Part shown: positions 56,601 through 64,000 of the stretch, piece by piece
Position numbering within the stretch: the stretch's first letter is position 1
Layout of the letters: every line of letters begins with the position of its first letter
Assembly (NCBI RefSeq): GCF_024721155.1
Contig: NZ_JAHVAP010000004.1
Span: 248,001-312,000 of the forward strand
Direction of reading: 5' to 3'
DNA from: Mucilaginibacter phenanthrenivorans
GTDB lineage: Bacteria; Bacteroidota; Bacteroidia; Sphingobacteriales; Sphingobacteriaceae
DNA: 64,000 nucleotides
Translations under genes and position numbers: made by a program
The notes under the pieces: generated by a model
The model's input: the letters and a program-made list of their open reading frames with translations, nothing else
What the model was told of the DNA's origin: nothing
The model's database searches: none

Positions 56601-59600
56601 ACTTGTAGCGAGCGTATGGTTAGGATAAATGCCACTGAGGTTTGTTTCTTTACTGCTGTTTACGCCCACGGTGGTCTCACTACCCGCCGAAGGAATATTA
56701 AAACGATACCAATTTGTACCGTAATCGGTATTGAATGGCATAAAGCAACTGTTGCTGGCGTTAATGGCGATTTCATTTGGATTAAGCAGGCGATTGTATA
56801 ACCGCAAATGCTTGATGGTGCTGGTGTTGGGAGGGTAAATTGCTGGCGGCCCGTTGGTAATTACCGGCACTTTATTACCGTTAACGTATACGCTCAGTTC
56901 GCCGGTCAGAAAATTTGTCGTCTGCACAACAACATGAGTCCAGCTCTGTAGCGGTGGTATTTGAGATAGCCCGACCGTTACCCGGTTTTGGTTCACAAAG
57001 CTTCCGAATGAAGGCGAGCTGTAGATGTCTACGCTAAGCGCAGTACCATTAATGCCCAATTGAACACGGTATTGCCCGTCGGGGGTCACCTGTGCGAACT
57101 GGTTACCCGAATTTGTGGTATTATAAAACCAGAATTCCATAGCCCCATTGGCACCGGTACTCAAAAGCGTACCTATAGCGGTGAAGGCCGTGGTGGCTTG
57201 GCTCGTTATGGGGCCGGTGTAAGCGGTGCCGCAGGAACCTGCGTCTGCGCCGTCACGGATCTGTTGCACCAGGGCAATCTGCGCATCACTCAACAGATGC
57301 ACACCTTCAGGGGGAATGGTGCGCACCAGGTTGTCGGCCTGGTCATAATAATATAGAGTGTAATGGTAATTTTGAACCTGTGCTGTATTATTTACATTGG
57401 CCTGAGCTGCTGCACAGGTACTGATATAATTGGTTCTAAAAAGTTCTTTTTGCGCTGCGATATAAGCTGCGTAATCTCTTTTGCCATTGGCTGCCTGTAC
57501 ACCGATCTGATCTTCGATCGGGCCAAAAGGATCGGTGGTCAGCGGTTGATATGGAACTACATTGCAGAGCAGTCCTGTCGGAGTAGCATCATATTTAAGC
57601 CATGCGGAATAGCTTAACGCGAATCCAAACTGCTGGTTCATAAAATTGGTCAGGATGACACTGTAATGTGGGGAGCTGCTCGTCAGTGTAGGAAAGGCAG
57701 TTGTCAATGCTGATTTTGCGGTCGAATAATCGCTGGCCGATATGCAACCTTTGGCACCGGTTTGCATAAATACCGGAAGCGTAACATCCTGTGTAAGTAT
57801 ATAGTTACAGGCTGCGGAAGCATTTTGAAGTGCGGTGAGGTCGCTTTGACTTAGTGTCATTGCACTGCCGAAAGTAGCAACCAGGTACTGGTAAAAAGTG
57901 CCTGAGTAATGAGAGGCCACATAGCGGTTATTCAATGCTGTTACCGTATCGGATATAGCTTTGGTGCTGTTAGAAATGCTTTGTGGTGCTACCTGAGCAG
58001 GCGCGGAATAAGCGGGCGGTCCATCCAGTAGCCAGGGATTTAATTGGTCGGTGAAAGCAGAAATCAATAAACTACTTTTAATCACATCACCAAAATTGAG
58101 TGCTGGTGAATCTTGATTTGCCTGGCCTGGTTTGAGCGTGCTGGCACCGTACGGATGACTGAGATCGCCATTATGCTCACAAAATTTAATCAGGTTTGCT
58201 TTTAGTGCAACAATTTTGTCGGGGGTGATGGTGGGGGTGTACGCGGCAATTCCGGGTACGAGCAGGGCCATCCAGCGATCGGCATTCCCTTCACAACTGT
58301 TAACAATCCCATTCATCGCCAGGGTACGACTCTGTTGATTAATTGCAGTAGAGTCCGATCCGTATGTATTAGTAGTGGTAACGGCATCAAAACGGGAAGT
58401 TTTGTAATTATAAGCCTCGGCGCAGCCATTATTAGCCAGCAGCGGTAATTTACAGGCGGATACAGTGCCGTAAACATCCATTAATGCCTTATTATTTTGC
58501 AGGTTGATGAAGGCCGTTCCGGTATAGCTGTTGGAATCTATATTCATCACGAAGCTGCTTGGACCATCAATACGCAACTGAATTTGTGCGCTCATGGTCT
58601 TCCGTCGGCACACAATAACGTTCGGTTTAACCTTTACGGTAACGAGTAAGCCGGTATTTCCGCTTACAGCATCGAAATAATTATTGTTAACTGCGCTGAT
58701 GTAAAAATCGGTTGGCCCGTAATTACAGTTGAAACTGGTCAAAGACAAGCGTTGTATGCTCGTGACTGGGGTGGTTGGTGTAACCGGCACGTACACTGCA
58801 GGCGCCGATCCGGAACAATTTACTGCCTTGATCTGGATATCTGTCAACGGCAGGCTTTTCGGAATACACAAAAACATTTTGCTAATGCCCGAAGCAAATG
58901 TCACACTGGCTGGCAAGCCGGCCGGAGCATCGGCAGGATAATAAAAATAAACGTAGGTGGCTAGCCCTATTTTACCGGCGTTACTTACAGTCACAGACTG
59001 CTTCGTCGTGTCACTGGTACAAGTCCCAGCCAGCGCCAGGTCACTTTCAGTTGTCGCACTGATGGAAAAATCATTAATAGTGGCACAAGTAGCGGCTGGT
59101 GCGGCAGCAGTATAAGCCGTACCGATCGTACAATTATTGGCGCAGGTGGTGGCGTTCCTCAGTTGGGTATAATAGTTTTCTTTCAGTTGCAGGTAGTAAT
59201 TTTTATAAGCTGTCCAGTCTCTGTCAGCAACCCGGCAGGAAACAGCCGAACAGTTATCCCAGCAATTATTGGTCGGCGTATCTGAACTTTTGCAGTTCCC
59301 CGCACAATAGAGTGAAAAATCTATGTATTGTGTCAAGCTTTTTACGGATTGCGCTGAGCCCAAGATCCGGCTGCTGTAACTGTTCAGGTCTGCCAACATG
59401 TTAGCTCTGTTGGGTACGCCGGCGCCTGTACCGTTGAAAAATGGGTCGGCAGCCAGCAGCCAAGCGCCGTTGCTGTAGTCATAATGTAGGCCGACGGGCG
59501 CACCCGGTAGTGCTGGAATATCTGTCGCTTTCAATGCGATCTGCCGCACGTGCTCATCCCAATCCTTATAACTGCTATTTTGAATGCAAAATTGCAGCTT

Positions 59601-62255
59601 GCAGTATTCCGGGTGAAATTGCAGGAAATAAGTCGCCCAGGATGGCGACCAGTACTTAACCACATCGATCAAAGTTGCACCAGCATCATTCGGATAGAAT
59701 GTGGAACCGTCGCTCCGGGTAATGCCGTTCTGCAGATAAACAGCGTCAGTAGCCGGAAGCACCGGGAACGCCACCCGCCAGTTGTTAGCAATCACATTGA
59801 TATTTCCTTCAATGGTAGCGTCGTTGCTGTCGAAAAGCGCATATTGTCCGCCAGGGGAAACATCCTGCTGCATCAGCGTCTGGATGTCATTGCAGGGGGA
59901 TAAATTACAGGTCGCATGCGCCACGGTCGACAGGCTGTCGTACTTGGCGCTCACCCAGGCATTATAATTTACCGAATCCGTATGGCTGAGTTTGCTCAGG
60001 TCGACGTCGAGCGCACCGAGCTTCGTGCTGAACATTTGGGTAAATGCCGTCTTCGTTCCCAATGTTTGTACTGCAGTGGTACAGTCCGAAAGCACGCCAC
60101 CAAAGTCAATCCGATTGAGGTAAGGAAACACAAAATTCCATTCTTTTGAGATCAGCCCATAGCCCTGTCCCTGCGTGATGAACTGGTCGAGGTAATTTTC
60201 CATTACCGTTTTGCTCAGGGTAAACTCGCAAACGATGTAATATTCACCGACGCTGGTGAAATTCATCGGGATGGACTTCGCGAATGTGGTGTTCAGGTTA
60301 CAATTGGCAATAGTAGACCCAACTGCAAAAGTGGTGTTGCCGGTATTCACCGGCACCGTTGGCGCGCAGGAGTTGAATACCTTAAAGTTCAGGTCATAAT
60401 AACAGTTGCTGCAGATCTTCGTTGACCCTGTTGAATACGTATAGATTAGCTGCTGTATATCCAGTTTAAGCGTGTCAGGTCCCGTTGAGGTTACCGGGTA
60501 AGTCGTTGTTGCGGCCAGCTTTAGACCGCTGTTGTCAAAAACAAATTGGTTGGGTTTCAGCAGGTGGGTCGTCCTGAACTTTTTCGGTACGACCGATGCC
60601 AGTGAATCCATCGTTGCCGGCGCTACGCCGGTCAGGGCGGTCGCAATGGTTTTCCCGCTGGCGTTGAGGTAACTGACACTCATTTGGTTATTCGGGTCAA
60701 TCACGATGTTTTTCATATAATGTTCGGCGTAGCCGACATCATTCCCAAAGAGCTGATCCAGCTCCCACTGCTCGGGTTTGCCATAGATGTACTTAGTGGT
60801 ATAGCTTGGCGCATTCAGTCCTGGCTGAAAGGCCTGGCCTACCCCACCCTGCAACTGGATCCTTCCCGTATTATCCGCCATGTATTGGGTAACCGATAAG
60901 GGATACCGCTGGGCATCGGGAATGTATTTATTGGTACTCTTTGCAAAATTATTGTCGGTGATAAAGTCATTCTGCGCGGAGTAATATTTACTGGTGCCGG
61001 AGCTGGTATTTAGCACTGCCGGCGTGGGTTCGCATCCTGAAGTCACAATATCCGTATAAGAATAGGGCAAGGATGAGCTATTGAGGTTCAGGTTACTGAA
61101 ATAATGCAGGTAAGGCACATTGACGCCGCCTACCTTTACCGGTGCAGGTAGAATGCTGGCGACCGGCCGGCCGAAAAGATCGAAAACGTTCTCCTGTACT
61201 ACCGGAACCCGGTCAGAATTATTTACCGTAACGGTTTGCCTGCTGCGGAGCGTCCCGTCGAAATACGAGATCACTTCTTTTTTCTTCCCCTCCTCTGCAT
61301 AGGCAGCGGAATACTGCCAGTTGAAGTTGCTGACATGCCAATTGCTGCTGATGTTCCAGGCGGAAAATGCGGTAGAAAGGTTATAGAACCAGTCTCCAAG
61401 CAGTCGTATACCGGTGGGCGGGTCGTAATGTATCCGCCGGATCCGGGCGATGAGGTAATCATCATTAAAGGTGAGGGCAATGGTATCCGCGTGAGCGTGC
61501 GTCGTAATTCGGGAGGCGTTATTTTTGAAAAGCAACGCAGCCTGTGAAGTCAGGGCGGTATTGGTTGAATTGGTGGCCAATGCACTGGCGATCGCTTCAT
61601 TGGGATCGCCGATACTGATGGTTGTCCACTCTACGTCATATTCTTCATCGCCTGGCGTAAAACCCCAGCTCAGGGGCAGCTGGCGGGTGGTCGCATTGAT
61701 GCCTGTGCTGCTAAAAGGCAGCGCGGTATGTGGCTGAAAAGTATAAGAGCGGTCAACGGTGATATTCCCGGTCAATTGTACGGCCCCGGTCTGCGGCAGG
61801 GCGTCACCCGCATTGACCACAGCTATGTTCGTCACGTAAATCGCGATCTTATAGGCATTGGCAAAATTGTAGGTAGAAACACCTTTATAGGTAAGCCCTT
61901 GAGTTTTGTTGTAAGTAACGCTCAGCACAGGTGTATAGCTGACTGCGACTGTTGAGGAAGAAGGGTCGGTAAAGCAATCGATCCGAAGCGTTAATTTACA
62001 CGAGAAACTTCCTGAGATAAAAGCACCGTCGACTACGCGCAAAGAGACGGCGTCTGTTACCGAATTCACCGTCTGAAGGGCGGTGTTGGAGGAAAAATTC
62101 AGGTCCGTGATTGAAAATACGGATGTGGTCGGGCTTGCGGTCATTGCCCCGTTATAAGATCCCGGCCAGGAATCAATCGTGGCCCATGCCCTGTTCGTCA
62201 TGAACAGGAACAGTGCCATCCCTATTAAAAAGCTTAATTTCTTTTGCCTACCCAT
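53694..62255 (-). CDS. Giant RHS/YD-repeat protein with PLA2-like C-terminal tip
   Basis: 2853 residues with a signal peptide (LSFLIGMALFLFMTNRAWA). The N-terminal half is the long Bacteroidota-type RHS leader (YFDGTLRSRQTVTVNNSD, FDLFGRPVASILPAP). A LamG-like domain lies near 1650-1810 (GAMEFWFYNTTNS, LQSWTHVVVQTTN). YD repeats run from ~1900 (YNATNQISQQNTPDGG, YDLLSRLVVSQND, YDAAGHRVSKTLG), and the RHS core ends at RIYDPRVGRFLSTDPIAS (~2540). The ~270-residue tip holds IPAIDAVDQGGKIHDMGYDK with H2706-D2707 and Y2710-D2711, the HDxxYD pattern of parvovirus-type phospholipase A2, followed by TPVDQRAL. The DNA becomes AT-rich across the tip, as expected for an exchanged toxin cassette. Starts 4 bases after the 258-residue gene. 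Confidence 0.92.
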   Translation of the reverse strand: MGRQKKLSFLIGMALFLFMTNRAWATIDSWPGSYNGAMTASPTTSVFSITDLNFSSNTALQTVNSVTDAVSLRVVDGAFISGSFSCKLTLRIDCFTDPSSSTVAVSYTPVLSVTYNKTQGLTYKGVSTYNFANAYKIAIYVTNIAVVNAGDALPQTGAVQLTGNITVDRSYTFQPHTALPFSSTGINATTRQLPLSWGFTPGDEEYDVEWTTISIGDPNEAIASALATNSTNTALTSQAALLFKNNASRITTHAHADTIALTFNDDYLIARIRRIHYDPPTGIRLLGDWFYNLSTAFSAWNISSNWHVSNFNWQYSAAYAEEGKKKEVISYFDGTLRSRQTVTVNNSDRVPVVQENVFDLFGRPVASILPAPVKVGGVNVPYLHYFSNLNLNSSSLPYSYTDIVTSGCEPTPAVLNTSSGTSKYYSAQNDFITDNNFAKSTNKYIPDAQRYPLSVTQYMADNTGRIQLQGGVGQAFQPGLNAPSYTTKYIYGKPEQWELDQLFGNDVGYAEHYMKNIVIDPNNQMSVSYLNASGKTIATALTGVAPATMDSLASVVPKKFRTTHLLKPNQFVFDNSGLKLAATTTYPVTSTGPDTLKLDIQQLIYTYSTGSTKICSNCYYDLNFKVFNSCAPTVPVNTGNTTFAVGSTIANCNLNTTFAKSIPMNFTSVGEYYIVCEFTLSKTVMENYLDQFITQGQGYGLISKEWNFVFPYLNRIDFGGVLSDCTTAVQTLGTKTAFTQMFSTKLGALDVDLSKLSHTDSVNYNAWVSAKYDSLSTVAHATCNLSPCNDIQTLMQQDVSPGGQYALFDSNDATIEGNINVIANNWRVAFPVLPATDAVYLQNGITRSDGSTFYPNDAGATLIDVVKYWSPSWATYFLQFHPEYCKLQFCIQNSSYKDWDEHVRQIALKATDIPALPGAPVGLHYDYSNGAWLLAADPFFNGTGAGVPNRANMLADLNSYSSRILGSAQSVKSLTQYIDFSLYCAGNCKSSDTPTNNCWDNCSAVSCRVADRDWTAYKNYYLQLKENYYTQLRNATTCANNCTIGTAYTAAAPAATCATINDFSISATTESDLALAGTCTSDTTKQSVTVSNAGKIGLATYVYFYYPADAPAGLPASVTFASGISKMFLCIPKSLPLTDIQIKAVNCSGSAPAVYVPVTPTTPVTSIQRLSLTSFNCNYGPTDFYISAVNNNYFDAVSGNTGLLVTVKVKPNVIVCRRKTMSAQIQLRIDGPSSFVMNIDSNSYTGTAFINLQNNKALMDVYGTVSACKLPLLANNGCAEAYNYKTSRFDAVTTTNTYGSDSTAINQQSRTLAMNGIVNSCEGNADRWMALLVPGIAAYTPTITPDKIVALKANLIKFCEHNGDLSHPYGASTLKPGQANQDSPALNFGDVIKSSLLISAFTDQLNPWLLDGPPAYSAPAQVAPQSISNSTKAISDTVTALNNRYVASHYSGTFYQYLVATFGSAMTLSQSDLTALQNASAACNYILTQDVTLPVFMQTGAKGCISASDYSTAKSALTTAFPTLTSSSPHYSVILTNFMNQQFGFALSYSAWLKYDATPTGLLCNVVPYQPLTTDPFGPIEDQIGVQAANGKRDYAAYIAAQKELFRTNYISTCAAAQANVNNTAQVQNYHYTLYYYDQADNLVRTIPPEGVHLLSDAQIALVQQIRDGADAGSCGTAYTGPITSQATTAFTAIGTLLSTGANGAMEFWFYNTTNSGNQFAQVTPDGQYRVQLGINGTALSVDIYSSPSFGSFVNQNRVTVGLSQIPPLQSWTHVVVQTTNFLTGELSVYVNGNKVPVITNGPPAIYPPNTSTIKHLRLYNRLLNPNEIAINASNSCFMPFNTDYGTNWYRFNIPSAGSETTVGVNSSKETNLSGIYPNHTLATSYTYNATNQISQQNTPDGGTNNYWYDLLSRLVVSQNDKQLAAANFSYTSYDLLGRIKEVGQKNTANSGLSIPDYLYDSLVQGFYSSGTNSQITHTYYDTINTSGIAGLQQALLQNNLRKRVVASTYSDTQAGPIQQASYYSYDLDGNVATLWQQINGLGIKQLDYEYDLIGGKVNFVRYQTGKTDQFFYKYVYDADNRLTEAWSGTMALIRAYNASDLLPENRRMDAHYDYYLHGPLKRMELGDVNGKVQGLDYVYTLQGWLKGVNNQSTGLTTDVGQDGFSGTNSTIAKDAFAYSLGYYTGDYLPIVPTGSTAFSLNYTASAGDITGQSLYNGNISNSVVSIAQFNAGSPVGYTYHYDQLSRLKVMRQHTPVSGTSWDKTSMITDYGENAVYDGNGNILSYIRKGTGSSLQMDRLAYQYNRNGNGWLINNQLQFIKDTVTTSNYANDLVSQSPNNYGYDKIGNLTNDVTAGITNIDWNVYGKIQTIYKSSGNLTYTYDAAGHRVSKTLGASTTWYVRDAQGNPIAVYDNSGSTITWKEQDLYGSSRLGMWTPNLNVGTGNTSDPNAEYGNAGRKYYELNNHLGNVLTTVSDKRLQPATNTAPILLPDVTTAQDYYPFGMLQPVRQFTAAGSIYKYGFNGKENDNEVKGTGNEQDYGKRIYDPRVGRFLSTDPIASSYPMLTPYQFASNRPIDGIDIDGKEYGTVHINTFPAKGNSATTYNYTQYDPTQSNVAGPRGPGVMYDITVHFKNSNGTDGTYTYGHFVSRNVTLMGLFTTDYGNFYGSSPVLKVDKYGSIETDLRNPNNNLHIPAIDAVDQGGKIHDMGYDKLLAVGKSSLMNDWGTTPVDQRALSTWISFLRKYKVGDRDPLGTAKVTKAEVEAAGNGAVLFAMIVMNKIKSISDFMITNYDGTKTGGSNGDVLFNYNLFLKLYLDKDKDGDYIRKAGMWTSDSDHNYTPKSVRLPIQEFNN

Positions 62256-62259
62256 AAAT

Positions 62260-63036
62260 TTATTGCGTACGTACCAGTTCGTAATTGTGATAATCAGCTG
62301 TAAGTTTCAATTCATCGCCATCTGTGCGAACGACATGTTCCGCCTGGAGGTGTTTGGCGATTTCCGCCCTCCTTACCCAACGTTGAAAGTGCACATCGAC
62401 AATGCGGTCCATTGCCGGGTTTGCAGGATCGGCCGAATTCGGCAGGCGGGCATAGATTTCCTTTACCTCTCGGCTCAATGTATCATAACTAATTTTATAT
62501 TCTTTGCAGGAAATATGATGTTCGTTCAGCAGCCTGATTGTCCTGATATTTTTCTTGGTATCGGAACTCAGCAGGTAATGCTCTGAAGCCATCCCGCTTT
62601 TAAACATAGCCAGCGACCCTACTCCTTCCGTGCTGATCGTCTTCTGTGCGCTGACCATCACTTTGTGCTGATCATGGGAAATGAATAAATAAATCCCACC
62701 CGCATTCAGCATTTCCGTACTGCCATACCGGTAATAGCAGTCTGCCCCGTTCTGGCTGTAAAGGAAGGGGACGTTTCGGTTATTTTGTAAACTATCTGCC
62801 CGGTCGGTGACCGTAATTTCGCCGCTATAGGTACAGGGAGTGTGACGCACGTCGAGCGTCCCGGCAATTTTATTGAAGGTGTCCAGTAGCCGTGCATCAT
62901 ATTTCGGTGCCGGTCTAACGGCGTTTTTCAACGGCGTCACCAAATTATGGCTGCTACTATTGTGCTGGTAAGCAATCGTAATCACTGCCGAGAGCAGCAA
63001 TGCAGTAATCATCAGGAACAATTTTCTATTCATCAT
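62260..63036 (-). CDS. Hypothetical exported protein of RHS locus
   Basis: 258 residues with an N-terminal hydrophobic signal or anchor (LFLMITALLLSAVITIAY). Beta-rich body (TYSGEITVTDRADSL, GGIYLFISHDQHKVMVSAQ, KISYDTLSREVKEIYARL), loosely like the LolA/outer-membrane carrier fold, but without a signature I can name. It sits between the truncated upstream gene (7-base gap) and RHS (4-base gap), so the three are one transcript; it may assist export or assembly of the RHS protein (inference). Confidence 0.8.
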   Translation of the reverse strand: MMNRKLFLMITALLLSAVITIAYQHNSSSHNLVTPLKNAVRPAPKYDARLLDTFNKIAGTLDVRHTPCTYSGEITVTDRADSLQNNRNVPFLYSQNGADCYYRYGSTEMLNAGGIYLFISHDQHKVMVSAQKTISTEGVGSLAMFKSGMASEHYLLSSDTKKNIRTIRLLNEHHISCKEYKISYDTLSREVKEIYARLPNSADPANPAMDRIVDVHFQRWVRRAEIAKHLQAEHVVRTDGDELKLTADYHNYELVRTQ

Positions 63037-63043
63037 GCATTGA

Positions 63044-64000
63044 TTAAGGCGTATTTTTCTTCTGGGATGTCCTGGTTTCCTTCAGGGTCATGATCCCGCG
63101 TTCCGTTTCTTTTTTCACACGGATCAGCAAGCCTTCGCTGTCATATTCATAAAAGGTGGCAAAGCCGTTTTCATCCAGTTCGGCCATCAGCCGCATCGAT
63201 GAGGCATCGTAGCTATAACTCTTCATGTGGGCGTCAAACGGATGGATCCGCATATCGTCAATGATGACGGTCGCCCCGTTCAGTGGTAGCAGGCTGATGC
63301 GAACCGGCGCGCCTGCAGGCGGATTACCGGCGGCGCTAAAGGTCATGTACCCTTCAAGCAGCTTCCAGTCTTCTACCAGCGCTTTGCAAATCAGCGGCTT
63401 GCTGACCCCGTTCACAAATAGGCCAACGTTAACAGATTTATTGTTCGGCAGCCCGTCCTTTACCCAAACATTGAACAAGTATTTCTTCCCGGGCACTGGT
63501 TCAAAACCATTCGGGTAAAGCCCGGTGGTTGTTGCTGGTTTGACATACTGGTTATTGGCATCAAATGCCAGGTACGCCTGCGTTTTCTGGTCTCCGTTAT
63601 AAGCGATAGTGGCCAGCGTAAGCGAATCAGATGGCAAGGAGACACCATAATTGCCGGTATGAGCAGCCGTGGTTTCCGTCAGGCTGGTGATCAGCTTACC
63701 GCTGGAAAGCTGCGTAAATTCCCTTGACGTCGGGCCGTCGAGGTAAGATACGGTGCCCGGGCTGAATTGGCTGTCCTCGAAACTAGAGGCATAAATTTCC
63801 CGGTTTTTAGCATTACTGGCAACGGCTCCGGGAAGTTCGCCGTTAAAATCAAACTTCGCTGCGCTGTAACGGAGCAGCGCATCTTTATTTTCCAGTTGCT
63901 GGCCATATTTGTCGTACATGGTAACCGTATTGGCGGTTACCCATGACCCGGCGAGGACATTTTCTATCCACGGCGTCTGTCCGGCGCCCGGCGCATACCA
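63044..64000 (-). CDS. C-terminal part of large RHS-associated protein (cut by window edge)
   Basis: The frame is open to the right edge (the upstream codons read APGAGQTPWIENVLAGSW), so the ATG at 63919 is internal and the gene is 5'-truncated by the window. About 318 residues are visible. They hold a carbohydrate-binding-like beta-sandwich (ASSFEDSQFSPG ... KYLFNVWVKDG ... ATVIIDDMRIHPFDAH) and a YD-type end (SYSYDASSMRLMAELDENG, FYEYDSEGLLIRVKKETERG). This architecture fits the large secreted proteins that precede RHS genes in Bacteroidota. Function unknown. Confidence 0.85.
   Translation of the reverse strand, partial: WYAPGAGQTPWIENVLAGSWVTANTVTMYDKYGQQLENKDALLRYSAAKFDFNGELPGAVASNAKNREIYASSFEDSQFSPGTVSYLDGPTSREFTQLSSGKLITSLTETTAAHTGNYGVSLPSDSLTLATIAYNGDQKTQAYLAFDANNQYVKPATTTGLYPNGFEPVPGKKYLFNVWVKDGLPNNKSVNVGLFVNGVSKPLICKALVEDWKLLEGYMTFSAAGNPPAGAPVRISLLPLNGATVIIDDMRIHPFDAHMKSYSYDASSMRLMAELDENGFATFYEYDSEGLLIRVKKETERGIMTLKETRTSQKKNTP

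Overview
The window reads as a chromosomal segment of a Bacteroidota member, most likely family Sphingobacteriaceae (Mucilaginibacter or Pedobacter-like). This is inferred from the gene content: GH127, GH51, GH27, GH106 and GH3 enzymes, a giant RHS protein of the Bacteroidota type, FISUMP and AHSA1-type proteins, an AraC regulator with a DUF6597-like N-terminus, and A-rich leaders with few Shine-Dalgarno motifs. No rRNA genes, intact tRNA genes, transposases or CRISPR arrays were seen.

Region 1 (1-9234, minus strand) is one compact locus for Ser/Thr phospho-signalling and cell-wall synthesis. In transcription order it holds a membrane-anchored Ser/Thr kinase, a protein with a degenerate FHA-like end, a PP2C phosphatase with a membrane anchor, a 1354-residue fusion of a SEDS glycosyltransferase (FtsW/RodA) with a penicillin-binding transpeptidase, an FHA protein, and a second near-identical kinase cut by the window edge. 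The parts list resembles the actinobacterial pknA/pknB-pstP-rodA-pbpA-fha locus, but here the polymerase and the crosslinker are one polypeptide.

Region 2 (9484-17870) has a secreted sphingomyelinase-like phosphoesterase, a GH106-type glycosidase, an SGNH hydrolase, and a four-gene operon: a hypothetical protein, a membrane protein, a NarL-type histidine kinase and a LuxR-type regulator. A 1.3-kb gap follows, containing a nested palindromic repeat element of about 624 bp.

Region 3 (19163-27598, minus strand) is a tight eight-gene operon and the best candidate here for an undescribed system. It has two paralogous ~206-residue proteins, a 213-residue protein, a protein with a transglutaminase-like Cys-His-Asp pattern, a 244-residue protein, a 957-residue protein with proline-rich and poly-serine segments, a phage tail-collar-domain protein, and a glycosyltransferase. 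None has an obvious signal peptide.

Region 4 (28167-34297) is a plant-polysaccharide block (GH127, GH51, GH27) suited to arabinan or arabinogalactan, with a second palindromic repeat. A tailspike-like beta-helix protein (34753) and a TonB-like/propeller protein (38044) follow.

Region 5 (39520-45342) is a mosaic: a YcaQ/AlkX-like DNA glycosylase, QueD, an AraC regulator with an SRPBCC protein, and two orphan secreted proteins. It is punctuated by three same-orientation fragments resembling tRNA 3' ends, which look like attachment-site scars.

Region 6 (45343-52757) has a large secreted SGNH/FG-GAP protein with a small partner, and a divergent GH3 enzyme. Region 7 (53187-64000) is an RHS locus: a truncated upstream CBM-like/YD protein, a 258-residue exported protein, a 2853-residue RHS protein whose C-terminus carries a phospholipase-A2-like HDxxYD motif, and an AT-rich lipoprotein that may be its immunity protein.
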